Shown in pieces: positions 1 through 10,440 of a stretch of 64,000 bases of DNA. The position numbers and the translations under genes were made by a program. A model generated the notes under the pieces. The model saw only the letters and a list, made by a program, of their open reading frames with translations, was not told the DNA's origin and did not search any database. Origin of the DNA: Bacillota bacterium (GTDB lineage Bacteria; Bacillota; Clostridia; Christensenellales; CAG-314); NCBI GenBank assembly GCA_023458375.1, contig JAEWZT010000003.1, positions 211,875 to 275,874 of the forward strand, given 5' to 3'. How positions within the stretch are numbered: position 1 is the stretch's first letter; the number at the start of each line of letters is the position of its first letter.

Positions 1-534
1 CCCGTCCATACATATTACTTTTGCATGTAATGCTGCCATTTTATCATCTGCATTAGTGTAATTATAAATCTGCAAAAAACGGCTTTTATATCTTAAAATT
101 TTATCAATGGCATTTTGTTTTTCTACATTATTTATGAATAATTTTACAAAAACACCTCTTTGGCTTTTATTTACGATAATATCAATAAGATCATCCATGT
201 ATTCAGATATTGAATATCCTGTAATAAGTAGAGACCTCTGGGCTGAGTTCAAAAGATCGCTTACAACATTTGATGTAAGCCTTGTCCTTAACGCAAAAGA
301 AGGAGGAGCCGTTACTACAAGTTCTGTTTTTTCTTGTTGCTTATAAAAATATGCGTCAACTATTATTAATAATATTTCTATTATTTGATCATCGTTTAAC
401 AGTGGGTATTCTTGCTTTAATGCATTAATAGAATTAGAAAAAAATATATTAGAAAAATCAGCATTACCTAATGCTTTTATTTCATTTATTATAGTATTAA
501 GAACTAAATTTGACCTTAAACTTCCATATGGCAT
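1..534 (-). CDS. drmC: DrmC, phospholipase D-like nuclease of DISARM (partial, runs off left edge)
   Basis: Reading the minus strand from ATG at 534 gives an open frame with no stop to base 1 (about 178 codons). The visible protein is N-terminal helical sequence followed by a phospholipase D-type domain whose first HKD motif is present (LHAKVICMD, H-x-K-x4-D). In DISARM, DrmC is the PLD-family nuclease encoded directly after drmB. The start overlaps the drmB stop by 19 bases and is preceded by a GGTGG ribosome-binding site, which argues for translational coupling. The second HKD motif should lie outside the window. Family call rests on the motif plus the drmA-drmB context; seen directly: the frame and the motif. 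Confidence 0.85.
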   Translation of the reverse strand, partial: MPYGSLRSNLVLNTIINEIKALGNADFSNIFFSNSINALKQEYPLLNDDQIIEILLIIVDAYFYKQQEKTELVVTAPPSFALRTRLTSNVVSDLLNSAQRSLLITGYSISEYMDDLIDIIVNKSQRGVFVKLFINNVEKQNAIDKILRYKSRFLQIYNYTNADDKMAALHAKVICMDG

Positions 535-2267
535 AATTCCACCACCAATTCTTTAAAGAAAGATTGCTCCTCTCTTTCTGCCAATGGCACAACGAAAGCT
601 CTATCCAATAATCTATTACCGTTTTCACAAGCAGTCTCAGATATCATACAACAGGAATGGCAAGCCGCACCGTTTGATTTATCTATTGTCGGCATGTTTG
701 ACATACATTCAGGATCGTTAGTACAAATTAAAGCATTTTCTAATGCGCCTTTAATAATTGGAGTAAGCTTATCATATGTTCCTAGTTCTACCAAACCACC
801 TAGTGACCCTTCTTTATCCGAACTCCCTGTATATAATAAAATTCCAGACATATCATCACTGCTATAAATTCTTTCTTTTATGGATGAAGATGAATATCCT
901 GATTGCAGTGCCATCTCTTTAATAAGTAAATGAGATATTGTATGTAACAAAACATACTCTGCATTTCTCTTAATGAACTTCGTCCAACCTCTTGATATAC
1001 AGTATTGTTCATAAGAACTCTCATAATGTTTAGATATTTTTGCTACTTCCGGTTTATTAAGCCATACTTTTAGTGTGCTTCTATTTATCTCTAGAAAAAC
1101 ACCTTCTCCATTTACTTCAACCGCTGGCAACCATGGTTCATTTCGCGTCCTATTTAGTTTAACAATATTCACTTGTTCATCGGCATCGGGGTCCGGAGCT
1201 TCTACACGAGTAAATCCAAGCAAAACCATTACATCTCTTAAACGTGTAATCCTTATTACACGAGAAAAATATTTTTTCAATCCAACTGGAACTGCATCCT
1301 CTTCCGCTTTAAAATGTTTTTTATTCGACGCATATGCAGGATCATTATGATGCGTAATAGCTTGATATTCCATCTGCTTGATTTCTATAAATTCTCTAAT
1401 ATTTTGCTCTCTTTTTTGCAATGCAGTATCAAAAGCTAACCTTGTATATTTTTCAGCAAAGTATTTTTCATAAATTCGTGTAACCCCAATCTCTCCAAAA
1501 TCTTCTCGATATTCTTCTATTCGACGCAAATGTTCATCTATAAGATTGTATAAAGGATCAGTCCATGGGGGAATGGATATTGCACTTCTTATTACAGGGA
1601 AATATACATTTGAGGCACCTCTTTGTGATGGTATTATTTGTTGATCACAATCTTCATTTTTCTGATTTGGTCTAAATGGATGTCTACCACTACACTTTTT
1701 CCCCGCAAAGTTTTCTATTTGAGTAGCTCCGCTCATACTTCTCTTTGCGCCACAATCTAAACACTCCACCCACATATCGGCAAGCGTTGATGTAAAACCA
1801 GTTGAATATAATTTTAAGTGTCCGTGGCAATGCGACTCTCCTCTATGTACCCACCAATCCCAAGGAAAGTCATCCATATGCCCTTTATTACATGTCACGA
1901 TAAATCTTGAAGGATACGCTTGTCCTTGGCAAACTGGACAAGTTGCCCCATAAATCAGATAGCGATCGGCGTCAAAATTATCCCTAATATCAAATAAGCA
2001 TCCACACTTTGAGCAAACGTGATAATAAGGAAATGATACTACCGGCAAATCTCCTTGCTTAGATGTCTTCGGCATATAGAAATAAGAAACGCCAAGATAT
2101 GATGCAAGACGTCCATCTATAATTTTTTTTCCTTTTTCTTTCCAAAAATTAGTGTCCAGTACTGTTACTGAATCTTTGACTGCATCAATAATAGAACCTG
2201 GTCCAAATGTTGTAATGAGTTGGTTGGGTCTTATTTCACCTATTTTATTTCTATCGTAAATTGCCAT
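516..2267 (-). CDS. drmB: DrmB, DUF1998 zinc-binding DISARM protein
   Basis: 583-aa DUF1998 protein. Visible features are paired Cys motifs near residues 80-115 (CSKCG, CPVCQ), another CLDCG near 170, and a C-terminal DUF1998 block with LLHTISHLLI and a Cys-rich tail (ACHSCCMISETACENG). DrmB is the partner of the DrmA helicase; the two form the DISARM core complex that engages incoming DNA (established for the family). It starts 2 bases after the drmA stop and overlaps drmC, so A-B-C are one transcription unit. Length and Cys pattern are normal for DrmB. Nothing looks broken. Confidence 0.93.
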   Translation of the reverse strand: MAIYDRNKIGEIRPNQLITTFGPGSIIDAVKDSVTVLDTNFWKEKGKKIIDGRLASYLGVSYFYMPKTSKQGDLPVVSFPYYHVCSKCGCLFDIRDNFDADRYLIYGATCPVCQGQAYPSRFIVTCNKGHMDDFPWDWWVHRGESHCHGHLKLYSTGFTSTLADMWVECLDCGAKRSMSGATQIENFAGKKCSGRHPFRPNQKNEDCDQQIIPSQRGASNVYFPVIRSAISIPPWTDPLYNLIDEHLRRIEEYREDFGEIGVTRIYEKYFAEKYTRLAFDTALQKREQNIREFIEIKQMEYQAITHHNDPAYASNKKHFKAEEDAVPVGLKKYFSRVIRITRLRDVMVLLGFTRVEAPDPDADEQVNIVKLNRTRNEPWLPAVEVNGEGVFLEINRSTLKVWLNKPEVAKISKHYESSYEQYCISRGWTKFIKRNAEYVLLHTISHLLIKEMALQSGYSSSSIKERIYSSDDMSGILLYTGSSDKEGSLGGLVELGTYDKLTPIIKGALENALICTNDPECMSNMPTIDKSNGAACHSCCMISETACENGNRLLDRAFVVPLAEREEQSFFKELVVELCHMEV

Positions 2268-2269
2268 AA

Positions 2270-5200
2270 CTAATCCTCCATATGATAGTACATTGTAGCA
2301 GCAGCTTCTACTTCACGCATAGAATTCAATGTTCCTTTTTCTGTTAAAGAACACTCTTCACTATAATAATTCATTAGCCTATTATATTTTTCTAATGACT
2401 TATTGCCTACATAATAAGTTAGGCATTTTTGCTGCGCTGCAAGCCTTCTCCAATCGCCCAAGAAAACATCTATTTCATACGCTGTATCTTCCCTAGCTTT
2501 AGGATTAACGATTGAAAGCCTGTCTAAAATCATATTAATTACTTCAGCTTTTTGTTCTGCTGTCAAGCTCCCAATATCTTTTGCATTTATATTTTCCGCA
2601 TATTGAGGATACTCTAATCTTAACGCAGCTATTATCAATGCATGCAATACGCGATCCCTTGCTCTAGCTGAAAACGGTGTAGCTGTTGTACCTTCAACAT
2701 ACCTATATAATTGTCCATGATAACCGACAAAGTTCTCATAATGTGATAAGTCTCTGGGTCTATACGGATTATAAATAGAAAAGACTACTCCAGGATGCTG
2801 ACGCCCGATACGGCTCGTTGCTTGGATATATTCCGAATTTTGCTTGGGCTGTCCCATTACAGTCATTAAACCTAGCCTGTCAACATCCATACCGACAGCT
2901 ATCATATTTGTTGCAATTGCTGTATCCAAACATCCTTTTTTATCAATAGGCGTTTCAAGCTGTCTCAATCTTTCTGCAATCTTACTAGAAGATACGCGTG
3001 ATGTGATCTCTATTCTATTGTTTAAATAACGTACAGATTTGAAGTCGTATTTCTTTTTTAAACGATTAATACGTTTCGGAATGTCATCTTGCAACAAACG
3101 AACCGTACCGCCTAATTCTCTAATACTATTAAAATATCCAACTAACGTATAGTAAGGGTCAATAAACGCTCTATATTTTTCATCCTTAGCCAACTCATAA
3201 ACCGTTTGTAATATGATGGCATATGCTCTTAAAACCGTTGTTTTCATTGATTGCCCATTAGCGCTTATCCCGACATATTTTCTAAACGGTTTTTCCGCGA
3301 CAGGAATTTCCTTAATAAAAAAGCTATCTCCAATTTCAAATCCGTTTGGAGGAAATTGCATCATACCTTTGCGAGCGTATAAGCAACGTACTTGTTCGGC
3401 TGCATTCTTTATTGTTGCAGTAGACACAACATATTTCGGCAAAATTGTCTTTCCTCCGACCTTGTATGTGCATAGCTTTTGTATAATGGTCTCATATGCT
3501 CCATAAATTGTTCCAAGAGGTCCTGTTATTAAATGTAATTCGTCTTGAATAATCAATTCAGGAGGGGCAAACGGCTTGATACGTTCAAGCGTAGAAGCTG
3601 GATTATCTTCTGTTTCTCTATGAACTGTATGTCCTTCACCAATTGCGATATATCCATCGCGGCTACACTTTCGGTCTACCCTACCAAATAAAGAATTTGT
3701 TGATACGTTCCACGGCAGATTAGCGAATTTATCGACCGTAGCAAGTATGACTGTTGGGCATTTTCTATATATTTCCTCATCGACAAGATAAACTGGAATA
3801 GATATTCTTTGTGGACTATATTTATAAAAAATGCAGTCTTTATCTTCACAATATATCTTGACAGATTTTGTCTCAAAATCAATGTAATAGTTCTCTTCTT
3901 TCAGCTCTTTTCCGCAAAAAGGACAAGTTAAAATTTGCTTATATAATAAATTGCGATTATATCTGCAGCTCTCAGGTTCAGAAGCGCTTTCTTTCAAGCA
4001 ATCAAAATTATTTGGAGTAACACCGCCGCCGACCCAAAAACCAATTGAAATTGGTTCTTTCCCGTATTTAGGAAATTGGCGCTTTCTCTCCATTTCTGCA
4101 GCAATAATCATCTTTGTCAATCTATCTCTTTGCTGTGTAGTAAGCAAACGAAGTGTGTATCTTAAAATGGCGGTAACGCCTCCATCATTGTTATATTCGC
4201 CATCTGGTTTAGCACTCAAACGGCGATTGCCAATAACAAAGGCAATCAATCCCAAATACGCTTCCGTTTTGCCTCCGCCGGTTGGGAAATACAACAAGTC
4301 AACGATGTCTCGATCTTTGCAAGTCGGATCAATTACTCCCTTAATATTCATAAGAATAAATGCTATTTGAAACGGCCTCCAACAGAATTGGTTTGCTTCA
4401 ACCTTAGGATTAAGAAAATCAGTAAAATTGCAAACTATTCCTTCTCCATGCTTTTTAGAATAATTCGATATACTGCGTTGCTGGCTCATAACACTGTTCA
4501 TAAAACAAAAAGATTCAAAAGCCTGCGCATTTGTCTTTAATATTTCAATACCATCCGATATACGCTTCAATACTATTTGGCATTTTTCAACAACACCATT
4601 TCCTATTTTATCTTTAAACTTAGCATTATCCATACGCGGATTATTGATAATAGTATCATTTATCCATTTTTCATAAGCATTTCCCAATTTTTCGAGTCTC
4701 TCAATTGTCGCATCCTTATTTGCAGATTTAGCCATAAAACTCATCAGAAAATGTATCGTGTCAAATCCATCTATTAATGCTCCAACACTTGGAAATTCAT
4801 ATTCGGGGATAAATGAAGTATAAACTTTCGAAGCAAATTTATTGTTCATTTTATCCCACATTAATGCGCAACCTCTTCCCCTTCCGAAGATTGGACGTTG
4901 TTCATAATAGAATTCGTCAATTGCTAGCATATCTCTGCATATATTTTCTGCGACAAAAAGCTGTTTCTCACTTTCTGAAAACGCTTCAATTTTTGCTTGA
5001 AAAATAATAGATTCTAACGCGGAATTACTTTTAGGTCTACGGTTAGTAAGATGTACCGTCACCAGCATATATGCATTTCCGAGTCCAATTTTTACGATAT
5101 GCATGTGTATGTTGGAATCGAGCGGTAAGGCATAATCTTCGCGTTTATCAAAAGAAGACAAATCTATCTTTACCGTACACTCCATAGGCTGTCTTACATA

Positions 5201-5614
5201 TGTAATCCTTGTTTTATCTTTGCCGTCTTCTGTTGCAACTTTTTCGGACTGTTTAATATAATCGCCCCACGAGGCAACAACCGTTATTTCTTTTGTGTCT
5301 TTTCTAAGATAAAAGCTCATACCGATAGATGATTGCTGTTTGAATTTTGTGGCAACCATCGGTTCATTGTCATCTTCATCGGGTTTTGGCGTATAGTTTG
5401 ATTCTATATCCGAATGATCCGTATCGCAATCGACTTCCTGCTCAAAGGTATCGCCAGCAAGAACTTGCGGATATAACATCCCTGTGAGATATTCAAACAT
5501 CGGGTTCTCATCTAATGTTTCTTCTGCCTGCATTGGTCCAACCAAATCTACCTTAAGCGCATCAATAATCTTTTGGCGAACTTCGGCTTCTTGAAAGCTC
5601 CTATCTTCTGCCAT
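2270..5614 (-). CDS. drmA: DrmA, DISARM helicase
   Basis: 1114-aa helicase. The N-terminal ~430 residues are family-specific. A Walker A motif (FPTGGGKTEAYLG) lies near residues 440-452, the Walker B/DExH equivalent reads QDELHL near 690, and motif VI QATSRIGRQHPG near 930. It is followed by YRPRDLSHYENF, a signature I associate with DrmA. Two CxxC pairs around residue 565 (CPFCGKE) indicate a small zinc ribbon inserted in the helicase. Role (known for the family): ATP-driven DNA loading with DrmB in the restriction complex. It begins 2 bases after the upstream Type III Res stop, so it is tightly operonic with a system not usually part of DISARM. Confidence 0.93.
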   Translation of the reverse strand: MAEDRSFQEAEVRQKIIDALKVDLVGPMQAEETLDENPMFEYLTGMLYPQVLAGDTFEQEVDCDTDHSDIESNYTPKPDEDDNEPMVATKFKQQSSIGMSFYLRKDTKEITVVASWGDYIKQSEKVATEDGKDKTRITYVRQPMECTVKIDLSSFDKREDYALPLDSNIHMHIVKIGLGNAYMLVTVHLTNRRPKSNSALESIIFQAKIEAFSESEKQLFVAENICRDMLAIDEFYYEQRPIFGRGRGCALMWDKMNNKFASKVYTSFIPEYEFPSVGALIDGFDTIHFLMSFMAKSANKDATIERLEKLGNAYEKWINDTIINNPRMDNAKFKDKIGNGVVEKCQIVLKRISDGIEILKTNAQAFESFCFMNSVMSQQRSISNYSKKHGEGIVCNFTDFLNPKVEANQFCWRPFQIAFILMNIKGVIDPTCKDRDIVDLLYFPTGGGKTEAYLGLIAFVIGNRRLSAKPDGEYNNDGGVTAILRYTLRLLTTQQRDRLTKMIIAAEMERKRQFPKYGKEPISIGFWVGGGVTPNNFDCLKESASEPESCRYNRNLLYKQILTCPFCGKELKEENYYIDFETKSVKIYCEDKDCIFYKYSPQRISIPVYLVDEEIYRKCPTVILATVDKFANLPWNVSTNSLFGRVDRKCSRDGYIAIGEGHTVHRETEDNPASTLERIKPFAPPELIIQDELHLITGPLGTIYGAYETIIQKLCTYKVGGKTILPKYVVSTATIKNAAEQVRCLYARKGMMQFPPNGFEIGDSFFIKEIPVAEKPFRKYVGISANGQSMKTTVLRAYAIILQTVYELAKDEKYRAFIDPYYTLVGYFNSIRELGGTVRLLQDDIPKRINRLKKKYDFKSVRYLNNRIEITSRVSSSKIAERLRQLETPIDKKGCLDTAIATNMIAVGMDVDRLGLMTVMGQPKQNSEYIQATSRIGRQHPGVVFSIYNPYRPRDLSHYENFVGYHGQLYRYVEGTTATPFSARARDRVLHALIIAALRLEYPQYAENINAKDIGSLTAEQKAEVINMILDRLSIVNPKAREDTAYEIDVFLGDWRRLAAQQKCLTYYVGNKSLEKYNRLMNYYSEECSLTEKGTLNSMREVEAAATMYYHMED

Positions 5615-5616
5615 AA

Positions 5617-8259
5617 TTATTCCTCCTCGACTTTAACACAAAGACCCAATGTGTATTTCACTGTATTGCCGGTTTTTATATTGTCATCAGTAATTAAGCA
5701 ATATTCCCATTTCTTTTGATCTGGGTCTACTATAGAAGCGTATTGACACCATTTAATACCTTCCTTTGCCTTTCCAACAACATCAGGGTTGTGAATTTCA
5801 TTACTTGCTTTTACCTCAACCATATATTTATTTGTTTTGGTTTCCACAAGAAAATCCGGATTATACTGTTGCCCTGCTTGCCAAAATAAACCAAGCTGGT
5901 TAAGCGGCGGTTTAATCCATCTAATCACTTCAGCATCATCCTCTAAAATAACTGAAAACAACCTTTCGGAATCACTATCAAAAGCGTTCTCGCTGTAATA
6001 AGATTTTTTATAGCCTGAGAAAATATATCGTTTAATATTTTTCTTATCCTCAAAAGTCTTCCTAAACGGTATTTCTCCCCCATCAATCTTAATATTTTTG
6101 ATTGATTTTTTGAATACAATCAAATCCTTTTGTATCACATGAGTATAGAAAATCTTCTTATCCATGTTTTTATGTATTTGGTCGATGATATCATCAACAA
6201 TTATTTTGCCGTATCTTCTGACAATTCTTTTTTTATCTTCTGCGGTTCCTTCTATTAAATCCAAATATTGCATCACAATATTAAGAATATAATCAGCATC
6301 ATCATCCACGCTCACTTCGCTTAACGCATCTGAATCCAAAAGTAAACAAGCAAGCGTATTGACAGGATCGTCAACTTCAAGAAGCTGCGCATCAACCGAG
6401 GATAATATTTCCCGATTGATAGCGTCAAACCTTTCTATCTTACTTGCTGCGACTTCAAAATCAGCTATGTTACGCTTTACGGTAAATTGATTAAGTGTAA
6501 CAGTTGCACTTGGCTGAACTAATATCTTAGGCACCGAGATAGCATTAGCGCAGTATGCTTTTGCTTTTTCAAGAAACTCCTCCTTCTTCATAGGCTTGGG
6601 CGCGTTGTCTTTATTATCAAAGGCGTTTTCTAATTTTTTAACTTCATCCGGTGTCTCTCCTTCAGAAATATCAAATAAAGAAATCTGTTCTCTATCCTTT
6701 TCATCTTTCTTGCTCTTAATGATGCCAAAATTCTTTACATATGCAGCGTATAATTCGTCTTGCGTTTTTGCGCTTTTTATCTGCTCAAAAGACTTAACTC
6801 CGGCTTGAGTAAAGGCATCGTCAAATAACGATAATTGCGCATCGTCCACAACGCTCGATAGCTCCACTGTTTTGCTAGGCTCAACTTCTCTTGCGCCTAA
6901 ATCTCTATATCTGAATACATCGCTTGATTTAATCTCTTCAACCAATTCTCTATAATGTTCATGCGCGACTATATCAAGGGTGTCTATTTCTTCATTGCCG
7001 GTTATGTATCCGAATGGAAGACGAAGTCCACGACCAATTGTTTGCAATGCCAATATATCACTCTTTGCCGCGTTAAGCGGAATAATTGTGAAAAGATTAT
7101 TGACGTCCCATCCTTCTTTAAGTTTATATACATGAATAACAATTTCAACCGGATTATCACTTCTTTCCACGGATAACAACAACCGGATATTTTCTTCAGT
7201 CTCCTCGCCTTTCATATTTGAATGTATCTCAATAACTCTTCCGCGATACCTTCCATTGTTAAAGTTTTCGTTATCAATAAGCGCCCTTATCTTCTTTGCG
7301 TGCTCCGTATCCTTGCAAGCGATAAGCACAATAGGCTTAACATAATCCAAATTATTATCAACTGAATATTGATAAACTATTTTCTTGCGATTCTCGTGCA
7401 AGGTTAATCCGTCACGGATTTTCATTTCTTCAATATCATCTGCCGAATATCCGCCAATATTGGTTCTTCCCATAACAACGGGTATCTTAAGATATTTGCC
7501 TGCCCCTTTCGCTAGGTCATAACTATATATAACATTACTGTTGCTCTTGGGCGTTGCGGTAAACTCCAATCCCAATATAGGTTTTAAATAGCTTATTGCT
7601 TTCATCGAAGCCGGCGCATAATATCTATGCGCTTCATCCATACAAATGACAAGGTCGTCAAACTTAGCTAGAACGTCGGCAAATGAAGAACCTAGCGTTT
7701 CTTGATATTTATGAAACTTGAAAGTCGTATCGGTTTTGCTATTAAATATTTTACCTATATTAAAAATAAACAACTGTATTTCGGAAGTCTTCTCCAGCTC
7801 AATTTCTCCTTGAACATATCTGACAGGATATTGCGTATAGTTCTCGCCGTCAAATACTTTGGGACGTCCCATTTCCGCTTCCAACCCTTTGAATATGTAT
7901 TTAGGATGCGCAGGATTGGATTCCTTTCTCAGTTTGTCATAAATCGTATTCCCTGGAGCTAAGATAAAGAAATGTTTATAACCCTTTGTTTTATATAAAT
8001 AATATATAGACGCTCCCATAAGTCTAGTTTTACCTATGCCTGTCGCCATACTGTAGCAAAAGGAAGGAAAGTTAAAATCTTTATCTATCTTTATTTTGTT
8101 TTTGTTTTCGCAATTATCTGAGGCAATTTGTTCAATGGCTTCAAGTTTGTCTCTCTTATAATCACATTTATCACTTATATTATCAAGATAAGATAATGCT
8201 TCTTTTTGCGGCTCTCTCAAGCTCATTGCATATCCGATTTTATTAACTATTTCACTCAT
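5617..8259 (-). CDS. res: Type III restriction enzyme, Res subunit
   Basis: 880-aa DEAD/DEAH helicase-nuclease. Walker A MATGIGKTRL near residue 76, DEAH box (CMDEAHRYY) near 208, motif VI QTIGRGLRLPFG near 408, and a C-terminal PD-(D/E)xK nuclease core around residues 800-818 (NPDFLVETKTNKYMVEVKA, with D...E-x-K). Together with Mod it would translocate DNA and cut between unmethylated asymmetric sites (family knowledge). It starts 1 base after mod and ends 2 bases before drmA, the tightest spacing in the locus. All catalytic motifs look intact, so it should be an active enzyme rather than a relic. Confidence 0.92.
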   Translation of the reverse strand: MSEIVNKIGYAMSLREPQKEALSYLDNISDKCDYKRDKLEAIEQIASDNCENKNKIKIDKDFNFPSFCYSMATGIGKTRLMGASIYYLYKTKGYKHFFILAPGNTIYDKLRKESNPAHPKYIFKGLEAEMGRPKVFDGENYTQYPVRYVQGEIELEKTSEIQLFIFNIGKIFNSKTDTTFKFHKYQETLGSSFADVLAKFDDLVICMDEAHRYYAPASMKAISYLKPILGLEFTATPKSNSNVIYSYDLAKGAGKYLKIPVVMGRTNIGGYSADDIEEMKIRDGLTLHENRKKIVYQYSVDNNLDYVKPIVLIACKDTEHAKKIRALIDNENFNNGRYRGRVIEIHSNMKGEETEENIRLLLSVERSDNPVEIVIHVYKLKEGWDVNNLFTIIPLNAAKSDILALQTIGRGLRLPFGYITGNEEIDTLDIVAHEHYRELVEEIKSSDVFRYRDLGAREVEPSKTVELSSVVDDAQLSLFDDAFTQAGVKSFEQIKSAKTQDELYAAYVKNFGIIKSKKDEKDREQISLFDISEGETPDEVKKLENAFDNKDNAPKPMKKEEFLEKAKAYCANAISVPKILVQPSATVTLNQFTVKRNIADFEVAASKIERFDAINREILSSVDAQLLEVDDPVNTLACLLLDSDALSEVSVDDDADYILNIVMQYLDLIEGTAEDKKRIVRRYGKIIVDDIIDQIHKNMDKKIFYTHVIQKDLIVFKKSIKNIKIDGGEIPFRKTFEDKKNIKRYIFSGYKKSYYSENAFDSDSERLFSVILEDDAEVIRWIKPPLNQLGLFWQAGQQYNPDFLVETKTNKYMVEVKASNEIHNPDVVGKAKEGIKWCQYASIVDPDQKKWEYCLITDDNIKTGNTVKYTLGLCVKVEEE

Positions 8260-8260
8260 A

Positions 8261-9826
8261 TTATCTTACCTCGCTTTCATAGGTGCATTTTTCTAAAAGA
8301 TCTTTGGGTATCTTTTTTACTTCTACATTCTCAGGTAGTCTTAACCCTGATTGTATCTTTGTCCCGTATATCAGTAGAGATTGCCCCTCGCCTAAAGTAC
8401 TCAAGAGGCTATTGATATATTCGGCATTTACAAATTCCTTCGTGATATGTATAAACCGCTTTTCACTGGAAGTGCCGTGATATTTGCCGTCCGGCTTATA
8501 CTTGAACCCTTCCAGTTTGCAAATTGCTTCACACATCATTTCAAAAGTATAAGTAGAATTAACTTGCTTGATTGAAGGTATTTTCTCATTAGGCACAAGC
8601 AAACTCGGCGCAAGTTCATAGAACTTATATCCGCCGCCACCTTGCCAGTTGACTGCCTTACTTATTCCGCCTTGTTCACCATCAATCACCTTATCCATTC
8701 TGACTTTGCAATGAGTATAGGCATGTTCACCAAGTTCAATGCCAATCCATTTTCGTCCCATTTTTTGTGCTACAGCCGTGGTTGTCCCTGAACCCAAAAA
8801 TGAGTCAAGTACATAGTCTCTCTCATTTGTAATTGTGCTAATTAAGATTTGTAGTAACATCTCTGGTTTGGGATAACTAAACGCTATATCTGTACCAAAT
8901 AAAGCTCTACTTTCATTAGTTGCATCTTCATTTGTTGATATTCCATAATGACTTATACTTAGTAAATTCTTTAACTTCTTTGGTGCGCCACCTATCTTTA
9001 CATGGTTCGGTCTAAAAGGTATTTTGCTTATTATTATTTGCTCTTTGTTCGCTATGATTTCATTTAATTTTTGTTGCGAATATCGCCATTCACCTTTAAG
9101 CCTAAATTCATTTTCATTTGTCATATTCAAAATCTTAATTTTATCTAAAAGCTCCGTAATAATATTTCCCCCGGACATGGCTTGTGGTTCAATTTCACAA
9201 TCTTCACACATAAAAGTAACAGATTTGGCAGGAAATTTTAATTCTCTGACTCCATTCCCAGCATTATTAAAAGGATATTTTTTTCCCTCAGTAGTTTGAC
9301 CAAAAATTAAATCAGGCAATTGGTATTTATCTTTTGCATAGATTAAAATATACTCAGTAATGGAACCAATATTGCTCAAAAAAGAAGGTTTCTTTTTCTT
9401 TTCCCAAACCAGTGTACCAACAAAATTTCGCCTATTAAATATTTCATCGCAAAGGACTTTTAAATATGCAAATTCATCATCATCAATCGATATAAATATT
9501 GCACCATCATCTCTCAATAGCCTATTAAGAATCTCCAATCTAGGCTTCATCATATTTAGCCACTCACTATGTTCTAGCCCATCATCATAATATTCAAATG
9601 CGCTTCCTGTATTATAAGGTGGGTCTATGTAAATACATTTTATTTTGCCGGCAAAATCTTGCTCGAGAGCTTTCAATGCGATCAAGTTATCTCCATGGAT
9701 AAGCATGTTTTCACTATTCTGGTCGCCGTATGATTTGCTTTTGTCCTCAACTAAAATTCGAGGCTCAATCACCTTCTCATCGTACTTCCCCACCCATGTA
9801 AGTTCAAGTTTCCCATTCTTCTGCAT
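8261..9826 (-). CDS. mod: Type III DNA methyltransferase, Mod subunit
   Basis: 521-aa beta-class N6-adenine methyltransferase: catalytic motif IV DPPYNTGS near residue 68 precedes the AdoMet motif I FLGSGTTTAVAQ near 345, with a target-recognition region between. The order IV-then-I and the C-terminal extension are typical of Type III Mod. It supplies sequence recognition and host protection for Res. The start has an AGGAG site 8 bases upstream, which supports ATG at 9826. It lies 21 bases after the 194-aa tagged protein. In class 1 DISARM an adenine methylase (DrmMI) sits near here, so this Mod may fill that slot; that is inference. Confidence 0.92.
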   Translation of the reverse strand: MQKNGKLELTWVGKYDEKVIEPRILVEDKSKSYGDQNSENMLIHGDNLIALKALEQDFAGKIKCIYIDPPYNTGSAFEYYDDGLEHSEWLNMMKPRLEILNRLLRDDGAIFISIDDDEFAYLKVLCDEIFNRRNFVGTLVWEKKKKPSFLSNIGSITEYILIYAKDKYQLPDLIFGQTTEGKKYPFNNAGNGVRELKFPAKSVTFMCEDCEIEPQAMSGGNIITELLDKIKILNMTNENEFRLKGEWRYSQQKLNEIIANKEQIIISKIPFRPNHVKIGGAPKKLKNLLSISHYGISTNEDATNESRALFGTDIAFSYPKPEMLLQILISTITNERDYVLDSFLGSGTTTAVAQKMGRKWIGIELGEHAYTHCKVRMDKVIDGEQGGISKAVNWQGGGGYKFYELAPSLLVPNEKIPSIKQVNSTYTFEMMCEAICKLEGFKYKPDGKYHGTSSEKRFIHITKEFVNAEYINSLLSTLGEGQSLLIYGTKIQSGLRLPENVEVKKIPKDLLEKCTYESEVR

Positions 9827-9847
9827 TCCGCTTTCTCCTGTGTTATA

Positions 9848-10432
9848 TTACTTGTTATTTCCAATATCTGCTTTATTGATTTTGCTATCAGTTATATGTA
9901 TCGAATTATCATATACGATTTGTTGTACTTGCTTTTTTGTTTCATTATCCGAATACAATTCAAAATCAATTATTGTTGCTTTCCTTGTGTATTCAACATT
10001 ATCAATAGTAATGTTTGTTGTTTGATTTTGCCTTATTAACTTAACTACAAATTTCTGATTTTGCGAATCTACAAAATAAGAATTTGTCAAACCAGTTACC
10101 TCGCCAATCAACGTTAGTTGTTTATTTGAATAATCGGTTTTTGCATATACACTTATCATCTTAATCTTTTCATCAGGCACGATTACTTTGTATGATATCG
10201 CTTCCGAATTAAATTTTATCTCGATAGCTTTTTCTAATTTTTTAGCATCGTTAGAATCTTCAATCTTATTTTTTATATCACTAGCTTTTCCCTTTACTTT
10301 TTCAAAACCATCTTTAACAAAGGTTCCTACTTTTGCTTTAGTTTTTTCAAACACATTGCCCAATTTTTTAGAAAATGATAGTGAATCATTTTCAGTTGTT
10401 TCATTGTTTATAGTATCATTTTTATCTTTCAT
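9848..10432 (-). CDS. Unrecognised 194-aa protein with amphipathic N-terminus and shared C-terminal tag
   Basis: I do not recognise the family. The N-terminal ~70 residues are charged, repetitive and amphipathic-helical (KKLGNVFEKTKAK, KVKGKASDIKNKIED), like apolipoprotein/LEA-type segments that coat membranes. Residues ~75-170 look beta-rich. The last ~20 residues read DNSIHITDSKINKADIGNNK, closely matching a segment in both genes just upstream (see the AbiTii and 71-aa entries). An AGGAGG ideally spaced before ATG 10432 favours this start over a 27-codon longer frame. It lies 8 bases after the 71-aa membrane gene. No catalytic motif is visible; a structural or sensing role is inference. Confidence 0.75.
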   Translation of the reverse strand: MKDKNDTINNETTENDSLSFSKKLGNVFEKTKAKVGTFVKDGFEKVKGKASDIKNKIEDSNDAKKLEKAIEIKFNSEAISYKVIVPDEKIKMISVYAKTDYSNKQLTLIGEVTGLTNSYFVDSQNQKFVVKLIRQNQTTNITIDNVEYTRKATIIDFELYSDNETKKQVQQIVYDNSIHITDSKINKADIGNNK

Positions 10433-10440
10433 ATATCCTC

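Noticed and set aside
1075..1350. Antisense ORFs (60-140 codons) opposite drmB, drmA, res and other long genes
   Set aside because: They overlap intact genes with strong family motifs, have no ribosome-binding sites and read like reverse translations of coding sequence.
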